Translations under genes and position numbers: made by a program
Assembly (NCBI GenBank): GCA_000708835.1
Contig: DF236986.1
Coordinates: 241,387-305,386, forward strand
Direction of reading: 5' to 3'
DNA from: Klebsormidium nitens
Lineage: Eukaryota; Streptophyta; Klebsormidiophyceae; Klebsormidiales; Klebsormidiaceae
Length of the DNA: 64,000 nucleotides
Notes under the pieces: generated by a model
Told to the model about the DNA's origin: nothing
What the model saw: the letters and a program-made list of their open reading frames with translations, nothing else
The model's database searches: none
Part shown: one piece after another, positions 49,801 through 61,384 of the stretch
How positions within the stretch are numbered: the stretch's first letter is position 1
How the letters are laid out: each line of letters begins with the position of its first letter

Positions 49801-52800
49801 CCCGTCCACGCAGTAGATGTAGTAATTGTGCGGCGCCGCCACCTGCCCGTTTTGAAGCTGTTCCCGAGGGTCTTGATTTGAAAGTTCAGGGCCACAGAAC
49901 AGCACGAGGTGGTCATCACGCCGACTCTAGTCCATGTCGTGAAAGTCAATGCCACGTGGCACTTTACCACAACGTCAGCCAAGACAGAGCACTCAAAGAG
50001 TTGAAGCTTTGCTTCACCTTGGAGACACCGGGTGGAAGCCTCTTTCCAAGACCTAGCCACGTGACAGAGCCGAGATGATAGCCGACTGACACAGTAGGTG
50101 AAGCCCCGACCGACTGCGGCATCGTCATAGCCTTGAAACCACGAAAATATTAACCGGATTAGCCCTCGAACTTAACAGAATTGATAAATCGAAAGTCTGC
50201 TCGATCCACACCTGCACCCACCCTTACCCTCATCTAACCCACCCAGCCCAGTACTGTCTTGAGTATCTTTCACTGGCTTTACATTGTTGATATTGTGCAC
50301 TGCATCAGTTGATCAGTTTCTCACCTTGTCTGCGGATTTGCCTCCCCTCATGCTGCGAGTAACAAAAGATGGGCGCTGCATCGTTGCTTGACCGGCTTTG
50401 ATAATAATCTTCCTTAAGAGCAACTTTATGGATGATCGTATCTGGTGAAACCTCAAACGGTCCCACAATCCTCACCTTGGCCGCCGGCTTGCCCCCCTCC
50501 TGCCGCGCGTCCCAAAAGATGATTGCCGCGTCGTCCCCCACGCTGCAGAACTCGTCCCCGCTGCTGGGCCGGAACACGACGTCCTCAATCGTGTCGGTGT
50601 GCCCTGGAAACCGACCGCGCTCCGCCACCTCTGTCGCCTTTGTGGGGGTGTCCCCGTCCAGCCCGCCCAGCCCCCCGCTGTTGACGCTCTTGCGGCCGGC
50701 GCCGCCGCCGTCCGCAGGGGGCGCCTCTGCTGAGGTGCTTGCGAGTGACGTCATCTGGTCCGCGAGGTGCCACAAAAGGACTTCTCCGTCTCGGCCTGCA
50801 GGCAGGGTGAGTAGCAGTCAGCATCCGTAGAATCAATGCGCCTCGCCCAAAGTGTACGGTTGGAGTTGCTAAGATCCAGCAATGTCAAATCTTTGGACGG
50901 ATAAAAAGGTGACATGCCTGGCAAAGTGCCGCAGGACCTTGCACAAAAGCGGATCAAATGTTCGATGAGAAAACTGAAACTTCGTTTGCCGCTTCAAAGA
51001 CGAAGCACATAAACAACGTGCGACCTCCCGGCTCAACCGACACACTGCCGCTTTCGGTGTCCATGCCACACACAAAGGAAAGGGGCAGAAAACGGTATTG
51101 TTTTGTGCACTGCCAGATCGGACTCAAAAGGACGAAGTCAGGCCAAGTGAGACGACTTCCAAAGGCATCTGCGTCACGGGCTCTGCAGATACCCGCCTTT
51201 CAAAAACCGTCACTGTGTCGGCGATCGGAGCACACTCAGAATGCCGCTGAATAACCCAGAGTTTGCAGCGGCCCCGTAAAAGTTGCAGCGATACTCACCC
51301 CCGCTGATGAGCCGCGGCTCCTTGGGGTGGAACGCGAGCGCAAACTCCGCAAACTGTTTATGCCCCGTCAGCTGGAGGTCCGGCACGCTGGCTGCGCTGC
51401 CCGCGACCTTGGCGTCCGCGCCACGCTCCGGCTGCGTGTCGACATTCCAAACGTACACCTGCACGCGCGCGCCACAGTCGGTGAGCCAAGAGCGACGATG
51501 CAAAGGAGATCGCAGCGAATAAATACAGCATTTCCAGGCAGGCCTGCTTTGGTCTGCACGCTATTTGAAACAAGAGTGATTTGATCGTATTGGAGGTTTG
51601 AGAAACTCGGGCCGGATATCATGGGTTGGCAGCTTAGGAGGAACGACGGATTAGTGAGTTTGCAATTCTGGGAGGTCGGGAACAGATTAGTGACTTAAAA
51701 TTTAAGTTGTCGAGCCGTGCTGGCCCCTAGGCAAGCTGAGAACGTGGCTGCGCACTGCTCGATCCTCCAAGAGCCCAACCGTTGCAGATTTCCTGATTCC
51801 GACGCTGTTTAGTAAGGCTCTGGTTATGCTCAGGATGTGGCAAATGCGAATCCGTTCAGCACATTTCAGTCTCTGTCCCAATCCTGGAGCCAATGACAGC
51901 TTGAGTCCGAAGACGGCAACCGGTCGGAGCCCAGGCAATGCACAGGAGGCTTCCGGAGGTCTCCCTCCCAACGTGCGGCAACGCACAATTCCGATGTCTA
52001 GGAGCCGTTTGGCGACGCACCCCCACTCCCTGGCATTCGATGTGGAACAATAAACAATCTCCCACAAGTGGACTCATTGGGAAGTGGGATATGTTGCGGG
52101 CAAGGAACGGGATGCCTCACCATGGGGCTGTCAGAGTGTGTCGCGACAATGTTCTGCGCTTCTGGGTACTCGCGGATCCGGTTCACCTGGCACAGCGGAG
52201 GGTCGATTGTCAGAACAAGCAACAAGAAAGGGACAAAAAGCCGTGCTTGGATTTCAGCTAACCTATGCCTGCTAGAAATACGGGCGATTGGCTTGTCAGC
52301 CTGGCCACACTCCGAACTTGTGCACGCCCCGATGGTTAACGGCATGCCCCTGATGCTTTGAGAAAGAAAGTCGAAAAGTTGAAAACGATCAACCTGAGTT
52401 TTAAGCTCAACCTGACTCGATTACGACCCGGATGACATTCAAGCCCTGTGTAAACCGCTGATTGTACCGGAACCACTTAGAGTCTCTAATAGGATGAGTC
52501 CACTCTACAGTCAAGCAACTTTTGCTTCAACAGATTGGAGTCTGGTCTATGAGGGCCTGCCTACCTCCCCAGGATGGATGATGGTCTTGTACTTCTTGAC
52601 GAGCGGGGAGCGTGCATCGTAGTTGAAGCTCTGCATCGACTCTGCGTCCGCCACGTGCGGCCGCGGAATCTCCACGTTCGCGACAACCAGCGTGTTGGGC
52701 ACGCTGCCATCCGTCTGCAATCGATGAAGAACGTGGTGTTGGATCGCAAAACTTGAGGTGTGCATTTTTGAGAGGTCCAAGTCTCCTCCATCAGAATACT

Positions 52801-53869
52801 CTAGATAGGACAGCCACTTTGGCTGTCATGGCATCAAAGATTGCTTGAAGTGGGTATGCATTTCCCGACGCCCACTTGAGGCTTGATCCAGGAGCATCTG
52901 AGCTTGAGCATAGCGTGGGACTCGTCTGTGCCAATCAAGATTGGGTCCCGGCTCCACATTGCTAGAGATGCTTCTGAAGCAAGGCAGGAGCCTCGAGAGG
53001 CGCTGTGTCGCAAGCAGTCAGAATGAGTCCTTTTGCCGCAAGAGGAACATTTCAACCGCCAGCAATTCTGGAATTTACAAAACTTTTCTTCTGAACCTCA
53101 TCCAGAACACACTCGCTGCTCGTTTGTTGGTTTCGGAGTTACAAATCCATCACACGAAGAGGAAGGATTAGTTGTCAGCATGACAATCATGACAATCCCT
53201 GTAAGGATTGGTGCTCTGCAGGCGGAGTAACTCACCTGTTCTGACAGGTAGGCCCTCTGCTTGACCTTGTATGTGTAGTTCTCCACTTGGGGACCCCATC
53301 TGAAGCATTGCAAACAGGTAATATCACAGCGGAAAGATGACGGCTGCGGGCTTGCAGAAATACCAAACATTAATGACACCTCAGATTGTTTCAGGTACAT
53401 AGCCATGCGGATGTGGAAAACGGTAGCACTCACTTCAGTCCCAGTCAAGGTGGTGCCCTTGAGCCTCCAATTACAGCAGGTTTGAGACGTCAACCTTTCA
53501 CAGAGTTGGGGAAGATGAGTTTAACAAAGGACTTATCTGCTAAAGAAACTACGTTCTGAAGGGGCAGATTATCCTGGTCGTTCAGTATCACGCTCGAATG
53601 CTTGAACACATAGAATTACAATGACAAAAGGTGTATGCCAGCGTAAAAGGAGCAGCTTGAAAGAAGAAACAAGCAGGCAACTGTTCTTAACATGACGGAA
53701 GGCAAGCCGGCGCTGACCTGCAGCTGAGGGAGGGCCAGACCAAGTTGTTGTTGGTGAAGGAATCATACAGCACCGGCACAAGCCGCTTCCACTGCTTGTA
53801 GCGCGCCTCCGCCGCTTCTTTCGCGGCGTCCTCGCGGGCCGCCTTGTCCTTGGCGCTTTTTGGGGCCAT
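46822..53869 (-). CDS. FVE/MSI4-like WD40 histone-binding protein with acidic C-terminal tail
   Basis: Member of the RBBP4/MSI1 class, nearest to plant FVE (MSI4). These act in the nucleus as histone-chaperone subunits of deacetylase and Polycomb-type complexes. Exons (minus): 53869-53718, 53299-53236, 52714-52565, 52186-52121, 51458-51299, 50795-50476, 49694-49360, 48818-48719, 48194-48071, 47516-46822; 721 residues in frame. The N-terminal H4-binding helix is clear (KQWKRLVPVLYDSF, LVWPSLSCRWGPQVE), then KKYKTIIHPGEVNRIREYP and blades with GHTDTIEDVVF, SVGDDAAIIFWDAR, AHDDDIHCVDW, HSVRLFDRRKL, EDGLVMVWD, FQHAGHRDKVVDFQW and SVSDD. Usual proteins end near TGKTNRV; here residues 491-721 add a Glu-rich tail with KTED/KTEG and QNEE repeats, reached through an in-phase splice. 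The tail is unusual for the family. Exons 7 and 9 have tandem border copies. Confidence 0.87.
47410..47482 (-). repeat. 12-bp minisatellite coding KTED/KTEA repeats
   Basis: About six 12-bp units (cttccgtcttat and variants on the + strand) code four-residue steps of Lys-Thr-Glu-Asp/Gly/Ala at the start of the acidic tail. A second short 12-bp array near 47070-47115 codes QNEE/QNEG. Both keep frame, so length variation between strains is likely. Confidence 0.75.
47940..48059. repeat. 60-bp direct tandem repeat in the last FVE intron
   Basis: Two adjacent 60-bp units (core gcggaaagcagcagaagggg and gatagcacagtca) lie just downstream of the exon-9 donor. The units differ at a few bases only, so the duplication is recent. 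It does not include coding sequence. Confidence 0.85.
48181..48390 (-). repeat. Tandem copies of the FVE exon-9 acceptor border
   Basis: The exon starts at 48194 (GGCGCAG|ATTTGGCGC). Copies begin at 48294 (TGGTGCAG|ATTTGGCGT) and about 48384 (acceptor AG lost), spacing 100 and 90 bp. The shared block runs on into intron (tactcttgatcagattctctgg beside tactgttgatcagatcttctgg, first 20 bases comparable). Only the first copy continues into conserved protein (IWRMNDLIYKPEEE). Confidence 0.8.
49650..49970 (-). repeat. Tandem copies of the FVE exon-7 acceptor border
   Basis: Exon 7 begins at 49694 (CGCAG|GTGGCGTCAGCGCA, coding VASAHDDDIHCVDW). A diverged copy begins at 49842 (GGCAG|GTGGCGGCGCCGCA), 148 bp further upstream in the gene, and still reads a VAAPHNYYIYCVD-like peptide. 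A weaker third trace lies near 49930-49970 (gtccatgtcgtgaaagtc). The second copy keeps a usable AG. Confidence 0.75.
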
Positions 53870-54604
53870 GACCACCCGTAGCACACGGCGTGGCGTTCAC
53901 CGATTACCTGGCTTAATCCCGCTGCAGACGCGCAGGTTGAGAACTTTGTTTGTCCAAAGTGATTGGAGGCAGGAGGAATTGTGAATGTGGCAGTGGTCAA
54001 AAGGGTATTACCAGGACATATTACCATCAATAGTGGTGCACCGATTGCAACAAGAGAGCAGGGCTTCAAGGATGCCCCCGGAGCAATATATTTACCCGCA
54101 AGTTGAACGAATTGTGGGTCAATGCTCACGAATTGGAGCTGGTTAGGCAGCACCCCATTTGCAACATGCATTTACGGTGGCTAAGTCAATGTCAACGCCG
54201 AGAATTTCCAGCAGTGATGCCCTGAAGCCTTGATATTACTCTTAGGCAATGAATTGAGAGGTGACGCACTTTTAAGGTCACTTGGCAAGCAAAGAGCGGT
54301 GGCACTCATAAGGAGACATAAAGCGGGCTATGGGAAAGAATTGGTCCATCACAAGCTATAAGTTTGCAAGATCCCAGACAAAGCCCAGCAATCGGAGGGC
54401 TGCAGGGCCCCCTTCCTAGAAGACGCAAACTTGGGAGCAGATTGGGCAATAACAAGAAGACAGCACTCCAGGCGCAAGGACACCAGCACTCACCACACGC
54501 GGCCGCCTAAGCTCGATTAGCACTGCAGAAGGAAGGCGGAAGAGGAAGCTGCAGGAGCCCCAGCAGCCATTGATCCATGCAATGCGGATCCCCTGGCTCA
54601 GGGC
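53870..54604. other. Upstream region of the FVE-like gene
   Basis: Start of the head-to-head spacer between the FVE-like gene and the 308-residue gene. Only short ORFs; no motif I can defend. Confidence 0.4.
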
Positions 54605-54937
54605 TAGGGTGGTCACATTTGTATCCTCGGAAAACCGGCGCACCGACCCCAAGGGTGCGCACCGACCCTAGAAACCCACTTTGGTCGTATTTGCATTTGG
54701 GGCCACTCCACCGGACGGCTAGAACTTTCCGCTTTGTGCGGTCTCGAGTCGCGACGGTATATTGTGCAAACCCACCCTACAAACTTTTTCGGAGGTCCGG
54801 GATCGGTCGCCCCCACCCTAGAAATGTTGCGACCCCGAACCTTAGGGTGGAAATCCCGCCCCGAGGGTGGAATTTCCACCCCGAGGGTCGGAATTCCGGC
54901 CCCAAGGGTCGTCGCGACCTCAAATGTGACCACCCTA
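54605..54937. mobile_element. MITE-like element with perfect 17-bp terminal inverted repeats
   Basis: The left end tagggtggtcacatttg (54605-54621) is the exact reverse complement of the right end caaatgtgaccacccta (54921-54937), giving a 333-bp element. The outer TA on both sides could be a TA target duplication, as in Tc1/mariner relatives. The interior has many short GGGTGG/CCACCC words but no transposase frame, so it is non-autonomous. It sits between two divergent genes. Confidence 0.8.
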
Positions 54938-55372
54938 TGATCAGTCGTGCGCTCTCACCAACACAGGCCAAAAGACTGCAGCTCTGCGTGCAAAGCCATG
55001 TCACTCTGCATTTCCAAGTCGACCTGCATTGTAAGACTTTGCTGATCGCTGGGTCGCCGCAAAATAGTCTATCAAAAGCGACATTTACGCCTGTTTGCAG
55101 CGACCACGAACGAGATTGGAAAGTGGCTCTCTCCGGCCAGAGCAATGGCCTGGGGCCAGAATGTGGACTTCGAAACAGGAGGTTGGTACGTTGCGCAGAA
55201 ATATGGGGCCCACGGCAGCAATCGGAATGCAGAGCATGCAGTCTCTCTCCTTTCAAGCCATTGTGCCCTTGCATCACCGCAAGGGCAAGAGGATTCCTGG
55301 AGGAACAAGGGGCCACATTGCGGGCCCGTACGTTGAGATTCTCCAATTGCTGCAGGCATCAAGCAGCACGAC
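54938..55372. other. Upstream region of the 308-residue gene
   Basis: Second part of the divergent spacer. An alternative first coding exon of the downstream gene, reading MQSMQSLSFQAIVPLHHRKG, would lie at about 55228-55382. I do not favour it because its phase does not fit exon 2. Confidence 0.4.
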
Positions 55373-58106
55373 ATGGCGGCAGGTACGTCCCTGCCTGAGA
55401 GTCGCAAAGCTGTGCACTTACAGCAAGCGGTCAATCTGTTTCGTTTCGTTCATTCATTTAAGCGTTCTTTCATTCGTCCAATGTAAGTACTTACTTCATG
55501 AGCTGATGGTGGGGCTTTTGGGCCTACAATGCTGCCTTTGTGGGTGGTCAACATTGGTCCAATGCCCCCCGTTCTCAACTCAAGAAAATGGTGGTGGCAT
55601 CATAAGAGCGATATGATGCTTCAGACACAGGCAATTGAAGTGGTCATCTCTCATCCTCGGTACCCCATACCTGAAACAGTGTTCTCCTCTTGCCCCCGCA
55701 GCACAGCTGTGGCTGTTGTCGATTCAGGGGGGGCCACTTCTCAAAAGATTTTTGGGGAACTAGTGCAGCTGGGGTAAGCACATCATCGCCAGGGATGCAT
55801 ATGGGGCTAACATAACCTCAGTGACTCATTGCTTGCTTCATAGGCCCTCGATCCAGGGGGCATGCCTCGATGAACACAATTGCCTTGAAGGCAATTTTGT
55901 TTATCATGGCTGCCTTGAGTTTACCCCAAGGGGCGGCACTCTGCCCCTTGATGGTTGCCACTTGCCTCATATAGGTTGAACAACCAGACAGTAAGCGAGG
56001 CCTTTCTGACAATCTGAGCCACCCTGATGAGGTCTAGCTCTTTGTTGCAGGCAACTCAGAAAGGGTCTCGAATGCAATGCGCCCAGGATGCGAAAGCAGC
56101 AGCAGGGGCTGCTGGCACAGGCGCACAGAAAGGTTTGTACTTCCCACATAGTACATCTTGCTACTCTCACTCTTGGCCCTTTCAAAAGGCAGGGTACCTT
56201 TGTAGTGTGAAGGGTCTTCTCTGGGGACTCTGAGAAGCGACAGTTTGGTTAGTTGCCCAGGACTCTCATGGGGGCTGTACTTGTTGTACGAGGCAAGGGA
56301 GTTGCTAATCGAACATGGTCACTGGTTGACGTGGTGTGATACAAACCCCAAGGGCGAAGGTTGCAGACGTGATGTCACGGGGCCTTGTGTATCAGAAGTC
56401 TTGCCATCGAAGCCAATCTTGTTGGCCCCAACAAGGTTTGGATCGGGTTTTCGTGCGCCATTGGTCACTAAAAGCTTGTGGTGTGGTGCAGAGGTACGGG
56501 TTCTGTTCCGCATGTACGAGGAGGACTGCCGCCCCACCAACAGCTTCATGGAATTTGGTATATCGTCCGACGCTGACATTCGGCAAATACTGGACCTTAT
56601 GCAATGGACCGATGCCGTTGACATCACCCCAGGTACGTGCTATCTAGTCTTCCTTCCCGTCTTATCCTTGAGCGACCGGTGTGGCTTCAAATCCATATAT
56701 GCCTGGGGAATATGTACGAAGGTGGTGGGGGGTTAAAAAGTTACACGGACAACAAACCGAAACTATAGAGATTGTCAAGTCCTGGTTAAAACACTCTGAA
56801 TAGCGTGCTCAGGTTCTTTCACCTTGTTTGCAGAAAGCAATGTCGTAATACAAACTTGATCAGGTATCCATTGACTCCATTTCGACAAAGTTACATCAAT
56901 TCAACTGCCTCTCGCCACATGTTCATTTCCATTTCAACCTCACCTAGGCGCTCTTTACATAGCTCTTGCTTGATTTGATCAAATGTAGGGCTGTTCACAA
57001 TACGTGTTTTTAAGGAGCTGCCCCTTGCCGGATGAGACTCCAGGCGTTCGTGTGGGGTCATCCGATTTCAATTTCAACGGAGCTCTTTCTTGACGAGCAT
57101 GTTTGGCCCCACACGAAACTAAACAGGAAAGTATTTGTTTTCACCAGCGATGCTCTGTTAAAATCTGATGTCTCGACCAAGTCCGTTTTCTGCCCTTGCT
57201 GCCGGGAAACACTGCGTATGTGCGGACATCCTGCGACCAAGGGGTCGTCAAGAATCAACCGCTCAGTTATGGAGACACCTCACCGGGGAGACCTTGTTCG
57301 ACCGTTCATTCTCTATTTGAGTTCCCTGGAATATGAGGTAGTTGTCTTTGGCATCAGCTGCTTGTTCCAGATTACTAGAGAATCTCACTCAACCATCAAT
57401 CTGCGCATGCAACACAGGCGCCCCCCACGTCAACCTGTCGCTTTCATCACCCCGCCTTTCTGCCATTGCTTATGCAGGCTCCCCCGCCGGCGGCCGGCTC
57501 GTCCAGAGCATGGCCGACCTGCAACCGTACGGCTGGTACGACCGAATAGAAACATACCTAGATCTGCAGCGAGTGCAAAGCCACGTGAAAACTGCCGGCC
57601 ACGACAGCAGCACGCCAATCCCGTTAGACCGCCTGCTCGGCGCGCGTTTCCCGGCGCTTACGACCGCCCCGCGCATTTTCTACGAGGACCCGGAGCAGCA
57701 CGCGCGGTGGCGGGACGCGCAATCGGCGCTGACAGAGCTCGCGCGGGACGGCGGGGGGGGAACTAGCATGGAGGAGACGAAGTCGCTGCTCGCGGTAAAA
57801 GACAGCGAGCGCGCGCTCGAGTTTGACAGCGTGGCGGTTAGTGAGGAAGCGGCCACGCTAGTGGTGGGGGACTTTGCGGAGGTGGGCAGCGTGACGGCGG
57901 TAGAGGCTCTGCGCGAAAAAGCGGACCGGCTGACGGAGCGGCCGCAGCTGGCGGGGGGGGCGGGGAAGGCTGTTGTGGCGGTGCTGTGCGTGAAGGGGTA
58001 TGATCGAGGCAGCGGGGGTAAGCAGGGGCTTCTACGGTACGCGCAGCAACGGGACGTGCTGCTGGCGGAGCGGAGTCGTACGGGAGTTGATACGATGGTT
58101 GGGTAA
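55373..58106 (+). CDS. Unrecognised 308-residue helical protein
   Basis: Function and family not recognised. Exons: 55373-55382 (ATGGCGGCAG), 55707-55773, 56051-56132, 56494-56632, 57478-58106; all phases agree. The start reads MAAAVAVVDSGGATSQKIFG. Residues about 15-100 look helical and charged (ELVQLGQLRKGLECNAPRMR, AQAHRKVRVLFRMYEEDCRP), then DADIRQILDLMQWTDAVDI, GWYDRIETYLDLQRVQ, and an Ala/Glu-rich C-terminal third (SERALEFDSVAVSEEAATLV). There is no signal peptide or membrane segment. The shape resembles small coiled-coil subunits of large complexes, but that is only an impression. Doubts: the tiny first exon, and a good donor (GG|GTAAGA) overlapping the stop codon, so the gene could extend further 3'. 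Confidence 0.55.
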
Positions 58107-59121
58107 GACCTCCCGCTACCATCAGGTCATTGAATCGAGCTTTGCGGATTGTATACCAGTGGACACATTCTCAAAAGACGGACACTGAGGAGAGCAGACA
58201 TGCTCCACGTTTGCATCGTGTTTGCAGCATGTTTCTGCCAGGCAGATGAGTTCAGTCCAATACGTCACGTACGTCCGAGCAACTATAAACCCACATTTAG
58301 TTCGCACCGTGCGGCTGATCATTTGCATCTTTAAAGTTGATTAGGAAGATCGTGCATAACTCGTCATGCTAGTAAAAGAGCTTCATGCACGTCGGGTTAG
58401 GCGGCTAGATGTATACGTTCATTGCGTTACATGTGCGCGCGGCGGCAACTAATCAAGGCGCCACCTGAACGCGTGTTAGATTCGTATATTGAATTACCAA
58501 ACTTCAATATTAGTACATATAAGGTTTCGCGTCGGCCAAAATGGCTGAGCGCTCATCTCCGGTCCTCCGGACCAATGAGAACGCTTCAATCGATCACGTG
58601 GCAAGAGATGTACAGACCTGGTACAGGATTTCGCTAGAGAGGCAGTGTACAAATCTGTACGCGGATCGGAGATGCAAAGCTTGTGAGCCCAGCAGTTTTC
58701 GGTCGATGCGGAACGTAAGGCCTTTGCAATCAGAGTAAGTGATCATTATACGGAATTGTCAGTCCGTATATCAAAGGCCGAACCGTTAATTGCATGGTCA
58801 AATTGAATGATGGCGCGCAAAACCATGCCGCCATGACAAGTGTGCCGCCAAGTCAACTGACGTATTCGAGCATCAGCTCGAAGCTCATCAAGCAATCAGT
58901 CATGAGCAACGGGCCCTGGCAATTCCACGTGCATGCTGCATATATCAGTATCGAAGGAGGAAGATACTAGGCAAACGTTTGAAACGGGTGCAATGTAGAA
59001 CGTGCCAGAATAACGCCAGAAACTCTTCACTTTCATCTTGTATAGCTTGAGGAAATTCTTCAGCAAGAATACACTGTAATTCGAATCAGCCATGTGCGGT
59101 GCAGTAGCTGCCGTGCGCAGG
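58107..59121. other. Convergent intergenic region, no gene seen
   Basis: 3' flanks of the 308-residue gene and of the C1D-like gene. The open frame at 58896-59231 (-) overlaps the last C1D exon in another frame and is likely UTR. Confidence 0.45.
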
Positions 59122-61384
59122 TCAATACCACCAACATCCACTGTACCTGTCTGAGTCGGGCTGCTTGGCCGCTCCCGCGAGCGCCTTATAGAATGGTACC
59201 TTAAACAATAACACAACCTGGTGATTAACATCCTCCTCTCTATGCTATTCGCCTGCTTTCGAGTACCTTGCCTTCCAACTCCGCTTTCGCTTTCTCAAGA
59301 AACAGTTTCGCAGACTCAGCCGCCGATGGGCGTTGTCGTTTCGAAGGTCCTTGCTGCTCGCCTTTACTCTTCCAGTCTGCTGCCTTGCGCTGGAGACGCT
59401 GTCGTTGCTCTGCAAAAGCTCAGCGTTGGTTGTCTGCAAGTCCGATCGCCATGACCCACCGACCCCACTAGTCAATCAGCCGTGTCACACTGATCCGTTA
59501 GGAAGCACGAAAACCACTACCACTTTGGACGAAGTCCACGATCAACCATTCCCAAAGGTTTCAGAAGGAGTATCCGAGTCAGAATTTGATGCGGATTCAA
59601 TAATGGCTCATGATGCACACACTTTGAGAAGTTCGCATGCAGGGAGTCGGCATAAAAGCCGCGAGAATGTTGACATTGTAAGCAATTCGACGGCTTCGGT
59701 GATTCAAGTGACCTGCTTGACAGAGTGAGACCCAGCTCATGCTCACGGGACATCAGTAGACGAACCTGTGGATAGGTCAGGGATGGCGTGGTCTATGAAA
59801 CGATTGGCTGCGCTCACGTTCAGGCTCACGGTAGGTGCTTTGGGCCCTGCAAGATATGACGCAGTGAGCGCAGGTATCCTGTACTCCCTGAAGATGCTTA
59901 TCGTCATTCTCTTTCTTAGTTCGACGTGAAGTAGTTCGACAATCAGCTTAGGCTATAACAGTCTGCGATGCAGGCTTTTTGAAGTCAACGGGATGAATCA
60001 ATCCTTCTTCGGTTGGTCATGGCCAACGATGAACCCAGCATCAGGAGATCAGCATGCTCGGAGAAGGCAGGAGCTCACGATTGAAGACGCATCTGCAAGT
60101 AGACTCAAACCTTGCTATCAAAAAGAGAGCGATGATGGGATCTAGACTCCAACAAGCTACGGAGACAAGGGTGGCCTTCCACAAACAATGGGGGCAGTCA
60201 CTTACCCTTCTGCTTGTCGGCCACTTTACTCACTTTTGTTTTGTAAAGCTGCAAGCGTTCCTGCAAAACAAGGGGCCGATGTTTCGGTCCCGCTGTACAT
60301 GAGATCGATTCGCATGTGAAACAAGATTGCTCACGCAACATCCAAACTCCACAGCTTAGCCGCTGAGCATAGCTTATCCTCCGGCTGAGACCTTGATTTT
60401 CAAGGAACTTCTGAGTAATGAAAGGGCGTGAAAGACCCAACTCGCATGTTACAAACGTACAAAGGGCCGACGACCAGCAGGCAATTTCCCGGCTGAAATG
60501 TGCGGCCATATCATGGTTATGTAAAACGGAAATCCAACAGAAGCCAACTCATTGGTCAACAAGGACGGATCGAAGAGGGCCACGACAAGCAGATTTGGGA
60601 GGGGTTTGCGGCAACCAGGATTCAATCAATCAGAAAAGATCCCGGAGGCACTTGCTGACGTCGCAGTTGAGCTTTAACAGCCACTTACTAGTTCTTTCTT
60701 GACGGGATTCGCATTGTCCCCCACACCTCTCGTTTTCAGGTACACTGTAAAAGTGCAAGTTTTCGATAGGCATTTGAGGTTCTGACTACATGCACGATGC
60801 AGAAGTCTTCAAGTTTCGATTCCAAAAAATTCAAAATCCAGCCGGATTCAGGAGCAAGGTACTCAAGGAGTCTGTAGAAGCCATGAAGGCTCTATCCGTG
60901 CGTGTGCATCAACTGCTAAGAATTTCCACTAATGCATTGCACCAGCCTGTGAGTGCGGGAAGTGAATGCGGGAGCAATCAAGACGAGCAGGGAAGACTGA
61001 GGATAAGGCCGGTCGTAATCACTAGACCAGACAACTCTAGAAGTGGGAGAGGGGTTTTCCAGTAAGAAAAAGCCTTACAGAATTGAAAAGTCCGTATCTC
61101 CTAGATTTGACAATCACAATAAGCCCCGACGTGAAATAGATTGAGCTCCCTAAGTGCGCAGAATTCCACGTACTGATAGTGGAAGGGTGGCACTTACTGC
61201 AGAAAAGGATGGTGGCAGATTCTGAAAGTGCGAGGTTCAGTCGTGCACTCTCAAGGGGTTGTAGCTCTCCATCAAGTTCCTTTCTGAAGTCCCAGAGCTC
61301 CAAGAGATGCCCCTCGATTGACGATACAACATCGTGTAGCGCAGCGACGGCGTCAGTCACTTTCTTAGGAACAGTGGCAGCCAT
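59122..61384 (-). CDS. C1D/Rrp47 (Sas10/C1D family) nuclear exosome cofactor
   Basis: Small helical protein expected to bind Rrp6 and structured RNA in the nuclear exosome, helping rRNA and snoRNA 3' processing. Exons (minus): 61384-61198, 60744-60689, 60260-60206, 59409-59267, 59199-59122; phases agree, 172 residues. The Sas10/C1D core is seen in VSSIEGHLLELWDFRKEL, QPLESARLNLALSESATILF, MYLKTRGVGDNANPVKKEL (in place of the family's xYL+xxGxxPxxHPVKxEL) and ERLQLYKTKVSKVADKQK. The C-terminal third is basic (QRLQRKAADWKSK, SKRQRPSAAESAKLFLEKAK), as is common for RNA-binding tails in this family. Length is near the usual 140-220. The last two splice joins (AAG|GT, TTTAAG|GT) are the least certain, so the final 26 residues are provisional. 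Confidence 0.77.

Noticed and set aside
55095-55382. Alternative longer first exon for the 308-residue gene (frame ending SSTTWRQ)
   Set aside because: Its phase 0 end does not join to exon 2, which needs phase 1 or 2; the ATGGCGGCAG start joins cleanly.
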